A stretch of 64,000 bases of DNA from JAVBKU01 sp031553875 (lineage in GTDB: Bacteria > Bacteroidota > Bacteroidia > Bacteroidales > Rikenellaceae). Made by a program: the position numbers and the translations under genes. How positions within the stretch are numbered: position 1 is the first letter of the stretch; every line of letters begins with the position of its first letter. Of the stretch, positions 52,732 through 61,810 are shown in pieces. The stretch is taken from contig JAVBKU010000020.1 of NCBI GenBank assembly GCA_031553875.1, positions 91,535-155,534 of the forward strand, in the 5' to 3' direction. The notes under the pieces were generated by a model, which was given only the letters and a program-made list of their open reading frames with translations, made no database searches and had not been told where the DNA came from.

Positions 52732-52813
52732 TTATGATTTATTCTTGACAGATAGCGGCCATCTCTTGCCGCCTATATCCTTTCTTATCTGCTGTCTCAG
52801 ACGTAGAAGAAGC

Positions 52814-53722
52814 TTATAGTCCCAACAGCCCCGTTGTCACATTGATCCTCATGCGTATGAGCCTCCAGCCCCTGCCGGGGTGGAACGTGATGGTGTGTAA
52901 AAGCAACAGTACGAACGCTCCGTCCCATTTGATGACCTCTGCGGCCAACCTCTTATAAAACTCTTTCTGTGATATCCCCAGCGTACGGGTGCGTTCGCTG
53001 CGGCCGATGAGGGTGGTGAGTTTATCGAAATACTCCTCGGAGGTTTTCCATCCGGGAACGATGTGCTTTATTTTTGCCTCGTGCAGGAAATATATATCCT
53101 CATCCTCCTTGCGGAAACGGTCGAACAGGTCTTTTTCCTCGCCGCCCAGAGGGGTCTCTCCCGTGCGTCCGAGGTCGGGGTTGAACGTTCCGAAACGATC
53201 AAAAGCCTTCCTTCGTACAGCGAAATTCGCCCCCGTGGGATATTTTCCGCCACGGAATTTATTTACACGTGGCCCTAAGTCTACCACTCCGGCCAACATC
53301 CTGTCCGTATAGTATGTAGCCCACACGGGGCGGCCCTCCTCGTACAGCGCCTCCACGACCCCGCCGCACGCCTGGGCGAACGGATGGAGGTCGAAAAATT
53401 CTATGTAAGCGCCCACCAGAGCGGGGTCGGCAATTATATCGTCGTCGAGGAAGAGGATATAGCCCCCCTTGCTCTCCTCTATGCCCCTGTTACGGGCGTG
53501 GGACAAGCCCTGCTTCTCTTCTTTCACATATAGCACGGACAACGAAGGATTCTCTTCGGATAACTTCGCTACGACATCTTCGGTATTATCCGTAGAGTTA
53601 TTATCCACCACCACGATCTCCCACAGCGCTGGCTCGGCACTCTGGCGCGCCAGGCTGTCGAGGGTCGGCCCCAGGGAGGAGGCCCGGTTATATGTACAGA
53701 CTATTGCGGATAATTTTACCAT
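52814..53722 (-). CDS. Family 2 glycosyltransferase
   Basis: A 302-residue GT-A enzyme. The start is the ATG at 53722 (MVKLSAIVCTYNRASSL); an upstream TTG start would add 18 residues unlike the family. LSAIVCTYNRA binds the nucleotide, VVDNNSTDNTEDV follows, and GYILFLDDDII near residue 90 is the DxD metal site. The C-terminal 60 residues include an amphipathic or hydrophobic stretch (AFVLLLLHTITF), perhaps for membrane attachment. No other sugar gene is adjacent, so the acceptor is unknown. The protein ends WRLIRMRINVTTGLLGL. Confidence 0.9.
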   Translation of the reverse strand: MVKLSAIVCTYNRASSLGPTLDSLARQSAEPALWEIVVVDNNSTDNTEDVVAKLSEENPSLSVLYVKEEKQGLSHARNRGIEESKGGYILFLDDDIIADPALVGAYIEFFDLHPFAQACGGVVEALYEEGRPVWATYYTDRMLAGVVDLGPRVNKFRGGKYPTGANFAVRRKAFDRFGTFNPDLGRTGETPLGGEEKDLFDRFRKEDEDIYFLHEAKIKHIVPGWKTSEEYFDKLTTLIGRSERTRTLGISQKEFYKRLAAEVIKWDGAFVLLLLHTITFHPGRGWRLIRMRINVTTGLLGL

Positions 53723-53865
53723 GATAGTTGGCGGATAATGGTTAATTATTGGGGTCTCAATACACGACTTGCCCAATACAGAGGCTTCCCATATAGATTA
53801 TATTTGACGAATCTATAGCTATACATTAATGTTTGGACGTAGCCACCTGTAACAAAAATACAAAA

Positions 53866-53898
53866 AAAACAGTGCCGGGAAACTCCCGGCACTGTTTT
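53866..53898 (-). terminator. Terminator after the Oar-like receptor gene
   Basis: A perfect 15-bp stem (53866-53880 with 53884-53898) with a 3-nt loop. On the minus strand it is followed by a run of eight T residues. Confidence 0.9.
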
Positions 53899-53956
53899 AA
53901 ATTTCAATTTATTGTTTACCTCTGCATCTATCCGCAGAACGGTAACGAAAGATTTC

Positions 53957-56900
53957 TTAGAAGATAAACCTCAAACCGACCTGACACTTCCAGGTATTGC
54001 CGAGAGTCTTTCTGGCCACCTGCCTTGTCTTGTTCTTGAAGTCTTCGGTGCCATCAGCGTTGACCTGGAACTGGGGCGAACCGCTGGTGTAATAAAGGGG
54101 ATTACCGTCTCCATCAAGTTCTCCGGTCTCTGCATAGTACATCTTGGGAGTGCCGTCGCTGTTGAGTACGGCGTTCAACAAGTTTATATTGTTGTTGTTA
54201 CCCTCGAGAGCGCACGACTTGAACACACCCCAGTCGGAGTTGATCATATTACCTATGTTGATAAGGTCGACAGAGAGCTGCAGTTTATAACGGTTCTGTG
54301 AGCCGAAGTTGGAGTAGAGGTCCTGAAGTATCCTCACGTCAAACCTGTTGACCCAGTTACGCAGACCGCCGTTACGTTCGGTATATGCTCCCTTGCGCTT
54401 GCTGAGGAAAGAATCTCCGTTAACATAGTTGAAGAAATCCCTTTCCTGATCTGAGGCAGAATAATATCCGGGATCCCCTTCGGTGCCCTTATCTACAAAC
54501 CTGATATCGCCTGGCATCATCGGAACATAGAGGAGGTCATTCACAAAGCCGTCGCCGTTCAGGTCATTGCCATAGGTGTATGATACCCTGCCGGAATTCA
54601 TACCCTGATAGTAAACGGCGATGGTAGTGCTGAAATGCTTGGCGTAGTCTATGGTATAAGAGAGGAATGCGTTAATTTTGTGAGGCATAGCATAAGCCGC
54701 ATTTCCTATCTCGGTATTGTTCATCATGTTGTATGTGAGACCGCTGTTCCAGGTCGCATAAGGATCGGAAGAGATAGCGGAATTTATATCCCTGGCTGCG
54801 GTGTATGTGTAAGAAACCATACCTGCGAACCCATGGCTGAACGATTTTGTCAACTGAGCGGTCAACGCGGCGGAACCACCCTTGTTGGAGTTGTCTAGTA
54901 CCAATACCTCGCCGAATTGGCTATCCACTTTTGTGCTTCCAGTCCAGTAGGGACGGTTGTCGAAGCCCTGGAAGATATTGACATCTTGATTCATATTGAT
55001 GTTCCTGTAGTACAGTGCGTTGAAGTTCTTCGAGAACACACCTTCAAGAGTAAGGGTCAGATCCCACGGGAGTTTGATATCAGTTCCGACTGTAGTTCTC
55101 CACACCTGCGGAGTCTTAATATTGTCGCTTATCTTAACTACACTGGAGTTAGTGCCCAACACACCCTTCTGTTCGGTTGTGATACCCTGCCCCCTATTGA
55201 GATAGTCGAGAGAGAATGTCATACCTTCCAGTGTCGCTTCATCGGTGATAACGGTCAAGGGATTCTGCACGTAACCACTGCTGAACGGCTGGCTGGCGAG
55301 CCATATCATCGGAACGCTTCCCGAGAAGAGGCCGGAACCGCCTCGCAACACCCATGATTTGTTGTTAAATACGTCCCAATTGATACCAAACCTCGGAGAA
55401 ATAGAAGGTTCGGCTATGGGCCATTCACCGAGATCAACCGTTTCACCGTTATAGAAACCAACAGAAGAAAGGTTCTGGTTCAGACCTGAGCTATTTACGA
55501 ACTGTGTGGGAGTTGTCTGCGCTGTCAGATAAAGGGGAATGTCTATCCTTACGCCAAGACTTAGGTTCAGGTTCTTGCGCAGCTGCCATTCGTCCTGTAC
55601 ATATTCGCTGATAACACCGTAATCCAATGTTTGCCTGGGCTTTGTATCGCCCACGAAACCGTTCTGGTAAGCCACCATTGTGGGAGCGTAACCGGGCAAA
55701 CCTTTGGCGTTATTCATAAAATCGTCCATAGAGGCGAACCTGTAATAAGAGGTACCTCCGTTCTGGAATCCGGCTGTATAGCGGTTCAACTCGAGAGATG
55801 CACCCGCGGTGAGCAGGTGGTTGCCCAGGGATATAGACACGTTGTCAGTCAGGCTGGCTGTGTGCACCTGGAGCATGTTATTATATGAGTAAGGATCTGT
55901 GCCGAAGCTCATATAGTTGGTATTGTCCTCCTCGGTGTATATGTCTACGAAGGGGAACGGATCACCCCAAAGGGTTCTCTCATCCTTGGTCATACTATAA
56001 GTGCCGAGCAACTTATTGGATACCTTGGGACCGAACATTGCATTCCATTCAGCAGTAGCCGAGCGGACAACGCTCTTCACGGTGTAGTTGGAACCGGTGA
56101 AAGACAGCGAGTTGATGCTGTTACGGCCATAGTTCAGGAAACCGCCCGGAGAATCGATATCGGCTACGAGCTGATCCTGCTCGGAGTGCATTTCGCTGTA
56201 GTGTACCGACAGTTTATTCTTGTCGTTGATATTCCAGTCGATCTTGGCGAACGCCTTGAAATTATCGCGGTACATGTTGTTACCATACTTATAGTTGCCG
56301 GGATTGTAGGACCAGTTCTTGTCGTCGGTCGACATGAGGAAGTCCTTCATGGTCTGCATTTCGTACACGGTAGTCCTCGAGACGTGGTTAACGGCATCGG
56401 TATTACCGTTGATACTGGGCCACCATGTGTTGCCAGGATAGTTGCTCGTCTCAAATTCTCCATTGACGAAGAAGAACAACTTATTCTTAATGATGGGGCC
56501 GCCCACGCTTGCGCCATAAGTATAATTGTTGGACGTTCCGGCCTCAGGTATGGTCTGGCCTTCCACCTTGTCCCCTTCGAACTGGGGGAAGCGCAGATAA
56601 GCGTATCCTGTGGCCTCATAGCGGTTGGTACCGCTCTTGGTCACCGCGCTTATACTTGCACCGTTAAACAGCGACTGGCGTACGTCGAACGGAGCTACAG
56701 TGATCACCATTTCCTCTATAGCGTCCAGAGACAGGGGCTGCGCCACACCGCCGCCTGTTATAAGGCTGGAGTTGAACCTGCCCGACCTCTGGCTGAATAC
56801 GGCGCCGTCGATGGTTACATTATTATTGCGGGGGTTCTGTCCGAGGAACGATCCGTCGAGACCTGCCTGAGGCACCAACTTGGTGTAATCCATGATGCTG

Positions 56901-57349
56901 AAAGGCTCGATACCCGGCAGATTCGCGATATCCCTGGCGGAGATATGTGTCTGCGGGCCCTTGTTAGAGGTGTGCATGAACGGATTAGCCGCCACCGGCA
57001 CCACAACCTTCTCGTCGGACTTGCCTTCAGAGAGGACGTTGTTGAACCTGTATTCTTCACCCAGGCGCAATGTTATGCCTTCGTTGGATGCGGTCTTGTA
57101 TCCGGGCATCTTGATCTCCACGGTGTACGGACCGCCCACCCTCATATTTTGAATGCGGAAGTTACCTTTTTTGTCTACGGCCGTCCTGTAAACAGTCCCT
57201 GACGGGGTATGCGTCGCAACCACGACGGCACCCACCATAGGTTGCTCCCTATCGTCGGCAACGCGTCCGCCGATACCCGAGGTCGTCACCTGGGCGAACA
57301 ACGAAAACGTAGCTGCCAATGAAAGAAAAAGAAAGACTAATTTTTTCAT
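53957..57349 (-). CDS. TonB-dependent receptor, Oar type with carboxypeptidase-regulatory-like domain
   Basis: A 1130-residue outer membrane protein. A signal peptide (1-19, ending SLFAQ) is followed by a carboxypeptidase-D regulatory-like beta-sandwich (about 22-110, GIGGRVADDREQPMVGAVVV), a TonB plug (about 130-235, ISARDIANLPGIEPFSIMD and ISAVTKSGTNRYEATGYAY) and a long 22-strand barrel ending KCQVGLRFIF, with the terminal aromatic. There is no SusD partner, which separates it from SusC/SusD nutrient importers and fits the Oar family seen in Myxococcus and Bacteroidetes. A promoter-like TACTTTTA lies at about 57487-57480 on the minus strand, giving a leader near 130 nt. Ligand unknown. Confidence 0.9.
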   Translation of the reverse strand: MKKLVFLFLSLAATFSLFAQVTTSGIGGRVADDREQPMVGAVVVATHTPSGTVYRTAVDKKGNFRIQNMRVGGPYTVEIKMPGYKTASNEGITLRLGEEYRFNNVLSEGKSDEKVVVPVAANPFMHTSNKGPQTHISARDIANLPGIEPFSIMDYTKLVPQAGLDGSFLGQNPRNNNVTIDGAVFSQRSGRFNSSLITGGGVAQPLSLDAIEEMVITVAPFDVRQSLFNGASISAVTKSGTNRYEATGYAYLRFPQFEGDKVEGQTIPEAGTSNNYTYGASVGGPIIKNKLFFFVNGEFETSNYPGNTWWPSINGNTDAVNHVSRTTVYEMQTMKDFLMSTDDKNWSYNPGNYKYGNNMYRDNFKAFAKIDWNINDKNKLSVHYSEMHSEQDQLVADIDSPGGFLNYGRNSINSLSFTGSNYTVKSVVRSATAEWNAMFGPKVSNKLLGTYSMTKDERTLWGDPFPFVDIYTEEDNTNYMSFGTDPYSYNNMLQVHTASLTDNVSISLGNHLLTAGASLELNRYTAGFQNGGTSYYRFASMDDFMNNAKGLPGYAPTMVAYQNGFVGDTKPRQTLDYGVISEYVQDEWQLRKNLNLSLGVRIDIPLYLTAQTTPTQFVNSSGLNQNLSSVGFYNGETVDLGEWPIAEPSISPRFGINWDVFNNKSWVLRGGSGLFSGSVPMIWLASQPFSSGYVQNPLTVITDEATLEGMTFSLDYLNRGQGITTEQKGVLGTNSSVVKISDNIKTPQVWRTTVGTDIKLPWDLTLTLEGVFSKNFNALYYRNINMNQDVNIFQGFDNRPYWTGSTKVDSQFGEVLVLDNSNKGGSAALTAQLTKSFSHGFAGMVSYTYTAARDINSAISSDPYATWNSGLTYNMMNNTEIGNAAYAMPHKINAFLSYTIDYAKHFSTTIAVYYQGMNSGRVSYTYGNDLNGDGFVNDLLYVPMMPGDIRFVDKGTEGDPGYYSASDQERDFFNYVNGDSFLSKRKGAYTERNGGLRNWVNRFDVRILQDLYSNFGSQNRYKLQLSVDLINIGNMINSDWGVFKSCALEGNNNNINLLNAVLNSDGTPKMYYAETGELDGDGNPLYYTSGSPQFQVNADGTEDFKNKTRQVARKTLGNTWKCQVGLRFIF

Positions 57350-57531
57350 AGAACTTGGGTGTTTGGTTTTAAGTTATAAGTTAGTTTTATGGTTTCTACA
57401 CTGTTAAGGGGCAGTAGTCTTTATACGACACAATCCATACAAAGCCCCTCATTCTCTGCGGCTTCGTATGAAACGTTTGTAAAAGTAATAAAAATGGTTT
57501 ATAAATAAAACAATTTCGCAAAAAATTTTCT

Positions 57532-57792
57532 TCAGGGCACAGGATTATATCCGCTTCCCCCCCATGGATGACACGACAAAATGCGCCTGATCCCTAGGTA
57601 AAAACCACGAAAAACACCGTGTTTTTTAAGTGCTTCAATAAAATATTGGGAGCAGGTGGGCGTATATCGGCAGGCCGAGGGGGTGAACGGCGAGATACAA
57701 TTCTGGTATATTTTAATAAGGAGCACCAGCGGAAAGATAGCGATACGCCTAATTATTACCGAGTATTTTCGAGAGGATTGTTCCGACCGCAT
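57532..57792 (-). CDS. yidD: Membrane protein insertion efficiency factor YidD
   Basis: An 86-residue small protein that helps YidC insert inner membrane proteins. YQNCISPFTPSACRYTPTCSQYFIEAL is the family signature, seen here as SPFTPSACRYTPTCS around residue 38, plus ILSCHPWGGSGYNPVP at the end. Its start lies 44 bp inside the rnpA 3' end in another frame, so translation is coupled. yidC is not in the window. Confidence 0.95.
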   Translation of the reverse strand: MRSEQSSRKYSVIIRRIAIFPLVLLIKIYQNCISPFTPSACRYTPTCSQYFIEALKKHGVFRGFYLGIRRILSCHPWGGSGYNPVP

Positions 57793-58183
57793 TTTCGATA
57801 GACTTGAAAGATGATATTTCAGGCGAAACGTACACCAGGGCCATTGTGGCTATGGTTTGCATGGATCCGGAGGTCTTGTTCAGGCGGTAAGCCTCGCGTA
57901 TCCTGCGCTTTATAAGCCCTCTGGCCACAGCCCTTTTGTGGAGCCTCTTGGGCACCGAAACGAGGACTTGCGTGGGGGCAGGGACTACCTCCGTGGCCTC
58001 CGGGCCGTCGGTATTCGGGAGATCGCCTCCATCGCCGGAAATCTCCCCGTGGAGCATGTAAATACATCGCACGGGATGGACAAATATCTGTCTGCCGCCG
58101 CTGAAAAGCCCGTCTATCTCTTTTTTTGAGCAGAGGCGCTGACTTTTCGGAAAGCTATGAGGTTTGGTCGACGATGGTTTCAC
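57749..58183 (-). CDS. rnpA: Ribonuclease P protein component
   Basis: The protein subunit of RNase P, which matures tRNA 5' ends. Two starts are possible: GTG at 58183 (144 residues, chosen, MKPSSTKPHSFPKSQRLC) or TTG at 58213 (154 residues). A -7 box at 58189-58196 would put the transcript start after the longer start. The RNR motif reads KRAVARGLIKRRIREAYR, with Gly in place of the usual Asn after Arg. An insert rich in Gly/Asp/Pro lies near residues 50-70 and is unusual. The N-terminal FPKSQRLCSKKEIDGLF is family-typical. It lies between hemD and yidD. Confidence 0.9.
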   Translation of the reverse strand: MKPSSTKPHSFPKSQRLCSKKEIDGLFSGGRQIFVHPVRCIYMLHGEISGDGGDLPNTDGPEATEVVPAPTQVLVSVPKRLHKRAVARGLIKRRIREAYRLNKTSGSMQTIATMALVYVSPEISSFKSIENAVGTILSKILGNN

Positions 58184-58188
58184 AATTA

Positions 58189-58270
58189 CAAATATAGTGG
58201 AAGGAGAGCGCAATCGGGAAAACTTGTTTTCAGAAAATTGCCGAGCCGCATCCTATATTCTACAAATATA
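58189..58270 (-). promoter_or_regulatory. Two tandem -7 boxes upstream of rnpA
   Basis: TATATTTG occurs twice on the minus strand (58196-58189 and 58270-58263), each inside the shared plus-strand string ACAAATATAGTRGAAG. The downstream box lies only about 6 nt before the GTG start, the upstream box about 50 nt before the TTG start. Confidence 0.55.
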
Positions 58271-58384
58271 GTAGAAGCCGAAGGAAATCCACCTTCGGAG
58301 GCACGAATTATTTCGCCAGAAATGGGAATAAGAGCCTGAACTGTCCACGGATAAGGACGCTCTGCTGTCTACCGTAACGAGGGA

Positions 58385-59305
58385 CTACGCCTTTTTAGCG
58401 GTCACGGCGCCCGGAGCCTTGGCGGCACAGCACTTGGCCTGGGCCTGCACGCCGGACTTGGCGGAGACCGAAGACTTGGCCTTCTTGAGCAGCTTCTCTT
58501 CCTGGGCCTTGATGAACGCCGCCTCGGGGGTTTCGCATGCCGACACTTCGTCGACGCTCTTGCCGGCGTTGTACTTGCCGATGAAGAGGTCTATGGCCCT
58601 GGTCATCGAGGGAACCTCGGGGGTGGGGGCCATGGCACACACCTTGAGGCCCGAGTCGATGGCTGCCTTGGTGGTGCCGGTGCCGAAGGTGGCTATAAGG
58701 GGATATGTGGCTTTATCGGGGAACTGCGCTATCAGCGAGCATATCTCGGTCGGGCTGTAGAGGGCCAGCATGTCGTAATTGCGGATATCGACACCGGAAA
58801 GGTCGGCGCTCACGGTGCGCGAAAGGATCGCCTTGCCGTATTTCAGGCGCAGCTTGTCCATTGCCATGGACATCTCGGGCTTGTGGGGCTCGGCCAGGGT
58901 GAGGAGGAAGTCCTCGGTCTTGTGCTTGGAGATGATGTCCATGAAGTTGTTGAACGTGCCGTCGGCGAAAAATATCTTGCGCTTGCGGTACACTATATAT
59001 TTCTGCAGGTAGAGGGCGTTGGCCTCGTTGTTACAGAAATATTTCATGGTTTCGGGGATGGCGATGCGCGCCTCCTCGCAGATACGGAAGAAATTGTCGA
59101 TGATGGTCTTGCTGGTGAATATCACTGCAGTGAAAGAGAGGATCTCGACCCTCTGGGCCCGGAATTCCTTGAGACTGACACCCTCCACCCTGATAAAGGG
59201 ACGGAACGTTACATCGACCTTGTATTTGCTGGTGATATCGTTGTACGGCGACTTGTCGACTATGGCCGGCGCCGGCTGAGAAACCAATAATTTCTTAATC
59301 TTCAA
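58385..59305 (-). CDS. hemD: Uroporphyrinogen-III synthase family protein
   Basis: A 306-residue protein of the HemD fold, which closes and rearranges the linear tetrapyrrole to uroporphyrinogen III. N-terminal KKLLVSQPAPAI, the middle AVIFTSKTIIDNFFRI and the C-terminal LIATFGTGTTKAAIDSGLKVCAMAPTPEVPSM (GTGTTKAA, then PTPEVPSM) fit the family. Residues about 265-306 form an unusual Ala/Lys/Cys-rich tail. Other hem genes are not adjacent. In Bacteroidetes this position between DUF4271 and rnpA is usual. A TACCTTTG box inside the upstream gene may drive it. Confidence 0.85.
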   Translation of the reverse strand: MKIKKLLVSQPAPAIVDKSPYNDITSKYKVDVTFRPFIRVEGVSLKEFRAQRVEILSFTAVIFTSKTIIDNFFRICEEARIAIPETMKYFCNNEANALYLQKYIVYRKRKIFFADGTFNNFMDIISKHKTEDFLLTLAEPHKPEMSMAMDKLRLKYGKAILSRTVSADLSGVDIRNYDMLALYSPTEICSLIAQFPDKATYPLIATFGTGTTKAAIDSGLKVCAMAPTPEVPSMTRAIDLFIGKYNAGKSVDEVSACETPEAAFIKAQEEKLLKKAKSSVSAKSGVQAQAKCCAAKAPGAVTAKKA

Positions 59306-59403
59306 AACGGATACAGTTTATAAGTTCACCTCTCGCTCCCGCCCCTCGCAATCCCGCTTGCGGCGTGGCTTTCGACTCTTTCAGCCTTTCGCTTTCCGGG
59401 AGG

Positions 59404-60360
59404 TTAATTACCCGATAGAAGCAGTATAAAAAGGCTTACAGGGAATATTTCGACGGCGCAAAGGTACAAAATCCATTGTAAAATAAAAACACCCCTGCTC
59501 GTAAAGAACAGAAGGCTACGCCACAGGAACACCAGATAGGCCACCGTGCAAAGCACCAAAGCCGCCTCGGAGAGGAACTCCGCCGCTGCTCCGCCGTCCA
59601 CTGCCGATAGTATCGCCAGGGGGGTGACTACCAGCATCCCCGCAGAGGTCATCACCTGCCCCATGAACAGATGGGTGTCGAAAAAGTCGGCGTTACCTGA
59701 CAGGAACCGCATAGCTCCGAACATGAACCTCTTATACAGGAACACTACGAAAACGCCGGTAAAGATCAATAGCGGCATTATGACGACGGGCAATCCCGTT
59801 ACCGATTCTTCAAAATCACCAGGGAAGAATATATCGGCCGCACGAGTTATCAGTACCGTGGCGGTGAGCATCGAGAGGAGCGACGAATAACCCAGGAAAT
59901 GTTTGAACAGGAGGGTCTGGTCGCCGAATGCCTTTTCGGGATTACCTCCGAATCTCACGGCTTTCGCCAGCGGGTCTAAGCACTGCTTGAAGGCGAAGAC
60001 AAGAGAGGCATACAGCACCAGGAGCAGTAGGACCGACAACTGGAATCCCGTATTGTCGATAAGCCCTTGGGCGGTGCTGGGGTTAGCCGTCGCGGGCTTG
60101 GTCTGCGTGGCGAGGGTGCTGCGGGGGCCAAATACGTCTTTGTCGGTTATTTTAAGCGGCGATACCTGCGAAACCTCTCCGGGGGTGAAACTTACAGGGG
60201 AGAAAAGGAACGGGAAATCCCCGTCCACCCGCCACAAGGGCCTGTCGAGATGCGCTCCGCCCTCCACGTCCCCGGCTACGCTCCAGCCGATACGGCCGCC
60301 TCCCGGCTCTTCCGGGAGGCGCAGAGGAATGGCGATATCTATGGATGCCGCGCCGCTCAT
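59404..60360 (-). CDS. DUF4271 membrane protein
   Basis: A 318-residue protein; the start is the ATG at 60360 (MSGAASIDIAIPLRLPEEP), which overlaps the histidine kinase stop by one base (TGATG). The N-terminal 100 residues are soluble. Six hydrophobic segments follow from about residue 105 to 315 (LLLLVLYASLVFAFKQCL and ILYLCAVEIFPVSLFILLL at the ends). DUF4271 genes usually sit next to hemD in Bacteroidetes, as here. Function is unknown. Confidence 0.82.
   Translation of the reverse strand: MSGAASIDIAIPLRLPEEPGGGRIGWSVAGDVEGGAHLDRPLWRVDGDFPFLFSPVSFTPGEVSQVSPLKITDKDVFGPRSTLATQTKPATANPSTAQGLIDNTGFQLSVLLLLVLYASLVFAFKQCLDPLAKAVRFGGNPEKAFGDQTLLFKHFLGYSSLLSMLTATVLITRAADIFFPGDFEESVTGLPVVIMPLLIFTGVFVVFLYKRFMFGAMRFLSGNADFFDTHLFMGQVMTSAGMLVVTPLAILSAVDGGAAAEFLSEAALVLCTVAYLVFLWRSLLFFTSRGVFILQWILYLCAVEIFPVSLFILLLSGN
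59459..59466 (-). promoter_or_regulatory. Possible internal -7 box for hemD
   Basis: TACCTTTG on the minus strand, an exact TAnnTTTG match, inside the 3' end of DUF4271 and 154 nt before the hemD start. Confidence 0.45.
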
Positions 60361-61514
60361 CAGGCGTGTAATTTTTTCAGGATCACCCTTATGGTCGTCC
60401 CTTTGTCGGGCTCGGATTCGAGCACGAAGATACGCCCGTCGTGATACCCCTCGATGATGCGCTTGCTGAGCGAGAGGCCCAGGCCCCAACCGCGGGTCTT
60501 GGTGGTGAATCCGGGGTCGAACACGCGCTTTATGTTGTTCTTGGAGATACCCTTGCCGGTATCTTTCACGTCTACATATATATGTCTGGCGTCGCTTGAG
60601 AGCGATACCGTGATGCGGCCCTCACCCTGCAGGGCGTCGAGGGCGTTCTTGAGCAGGTTCTCGATTACCCACTCGAACAGGGCGTCGTTGACCATCGCCT
60701 TCATGGGCGCCATGGCCAGACCGTTGTATTCGAGGGTCACCTTCTTCGGTGTGCGCGAGCGGAAGTAGAGTACGCTGTCGCCCACTATTTCATTCACCAC
60801 ACCCTCGCCGAGCGCCGTCTCCGAGCCGATCTTCGAGAAGCGGTCGATGACCTTCATCAGCCTCACGAGGTCTTTGCCCATCTCCTCCACGGCCCCTTGG
60901 TCCACTGGTTGGGTCTTGAGGTATTCTATCCATCCCAGGAGCGACGAGGTGGGCGTGCCGAGCTGGTGGGCAGTCTCCTTGGCGAGGCCTATCCACACGC
61001 GGTTCTGCTCGTCGTGTTTCGAGGAGCGGAAGGCGATATAGGCGAAGGCGAAGAACATGAAGATGACCAGAAGCTGGATGTAGGGGAAGTAGACCAGGCT
61101 TTTGAGCAGTTTCGACTCCCCGTAGAAGATATAAAACCGATCATTGCTCCAGGTCACCACCTCAAGCGGCGGCTGGTAGGCCGACATTTGCTCGAGCCTG
61201 CGGCGCAGGAGGTCGGGATGGGAGAGTACGTGCTGGGGTATGAGGTGGGCGTTCTCGACGCGGAGATTCTCGTCGGTCACCACGAAGGGGATGTTATTCT
61301 TGTCGCTGATGATATTGATAAGCACCGGGTCGCGGTCGGCGTCGCCCAGCTTGCTCATGGCGTACGACCACAGGAGCACCTCGTTGCGCTCCTTGTCGCG
61401 CAGCTGGCGTGCCATGCGGTTGGTGGCGATGATAGACCCTATGCCTATGATCAACCCCACCGCTATTATCAGCACCCTGTGCCGGAATGTTCCCGAAAAA
61501 AAGTTCATTGTCAT
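60360..61514 (-). CDS. Sensor histidine kinase
   Basis: About 384 residues. The start is placed at the ATG at 61514; the open frame begins five codons earlier with TTG. Two transmembrane helices (about 10-32 and 150-172) enclose a periplasmic sensor region. The H box ETAHQLGTPTSSLLGWIEY supplies the phosphorylated histidine, the N box reads NLLKNALDAL and the G boxes DVKDTGKGI and GWGLGLSLSKRI. No HAMP or PAS domain is obvious and no response regulator is beside it. It is the first gene before DUF4271 and hemD, so signalling may be linked to that operon. Confidence 0.9.
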   Translation of the reverse strand: MTMNFFSGTFRHRVLIIAVGLIIGIGSIIATNRMARQLRDKERNEVLLWSYAMSKLGDADRDPVLINIISDKNNIPFVVTDENLRVENAHLIPQHVLSHPDLLRRRLEQMSAYQPPLEVVTWSNDRFYIFYGESKLLKSLVYFPYIQLLVIFMFFAFAYIAFRSSKHDEQNRVWIGLAKETAHQLGTPTSSLLGWIEYLKTQPVDQGAVEEMGKDLVRLMKVIDRFSKIGSETALGEGVVNEIVGDSVLYFRSRTPKKVTLEYNGLAMAPMKAMVNDALFEWVIENLLKNALDALQGEGRITVSLSSDARHIYVDVKDTGKGISKNNIKRVFDPGFTTKTRGWGLGLSLSKRIIEGYHDGRIFVLESEPDKGTTIRVILKKLHA

Positions 61515-61552
61515 GAATATTTGGAACAATACTCCAATATTGGGTTACTTTC

Positions 61553-61753
61553 GTACCTTTTGTGTGCACAAAAGGTACCCAAAAAGTGCCGCCTGCGGAT
61601 ATTCACTGACAGGGGTCTTCGTACATCCTAAAACGCCGAACTCCTCCTTTTTAGACAGGCCACAGGCCTGGCTAACAGTCGTTAGACACAGCGTCGTTTC
61701 TTAGCGGACTCCCTCGCCCCCTGTCCGGGCGTGAATATCTCGCAATTGGCAGG
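61553..61753 (-). repeat. Intergenic repeat family, copy C
   Basis: About 200 bp in the opposite orientation to copies A and D. The GTACC palindrome is at 61553-61578. The central hairpin has another sequence than in A and D (TTAGCCAGGCC with GGCCTGTCTAA), but pairing is kept at 10 of 11 positions. The arm GTGAATATCTCGCAATTGGC lies at 61731-61750. It lies between the MsbA-like gene and the histidine kinase. Confidence 0.88.
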
Positions 61754-61810
61754 AATTATAAGGTACCTCGTATATTATTTAAATACATTTCCTCTTCCGC
61801 CGCTCCCTTA

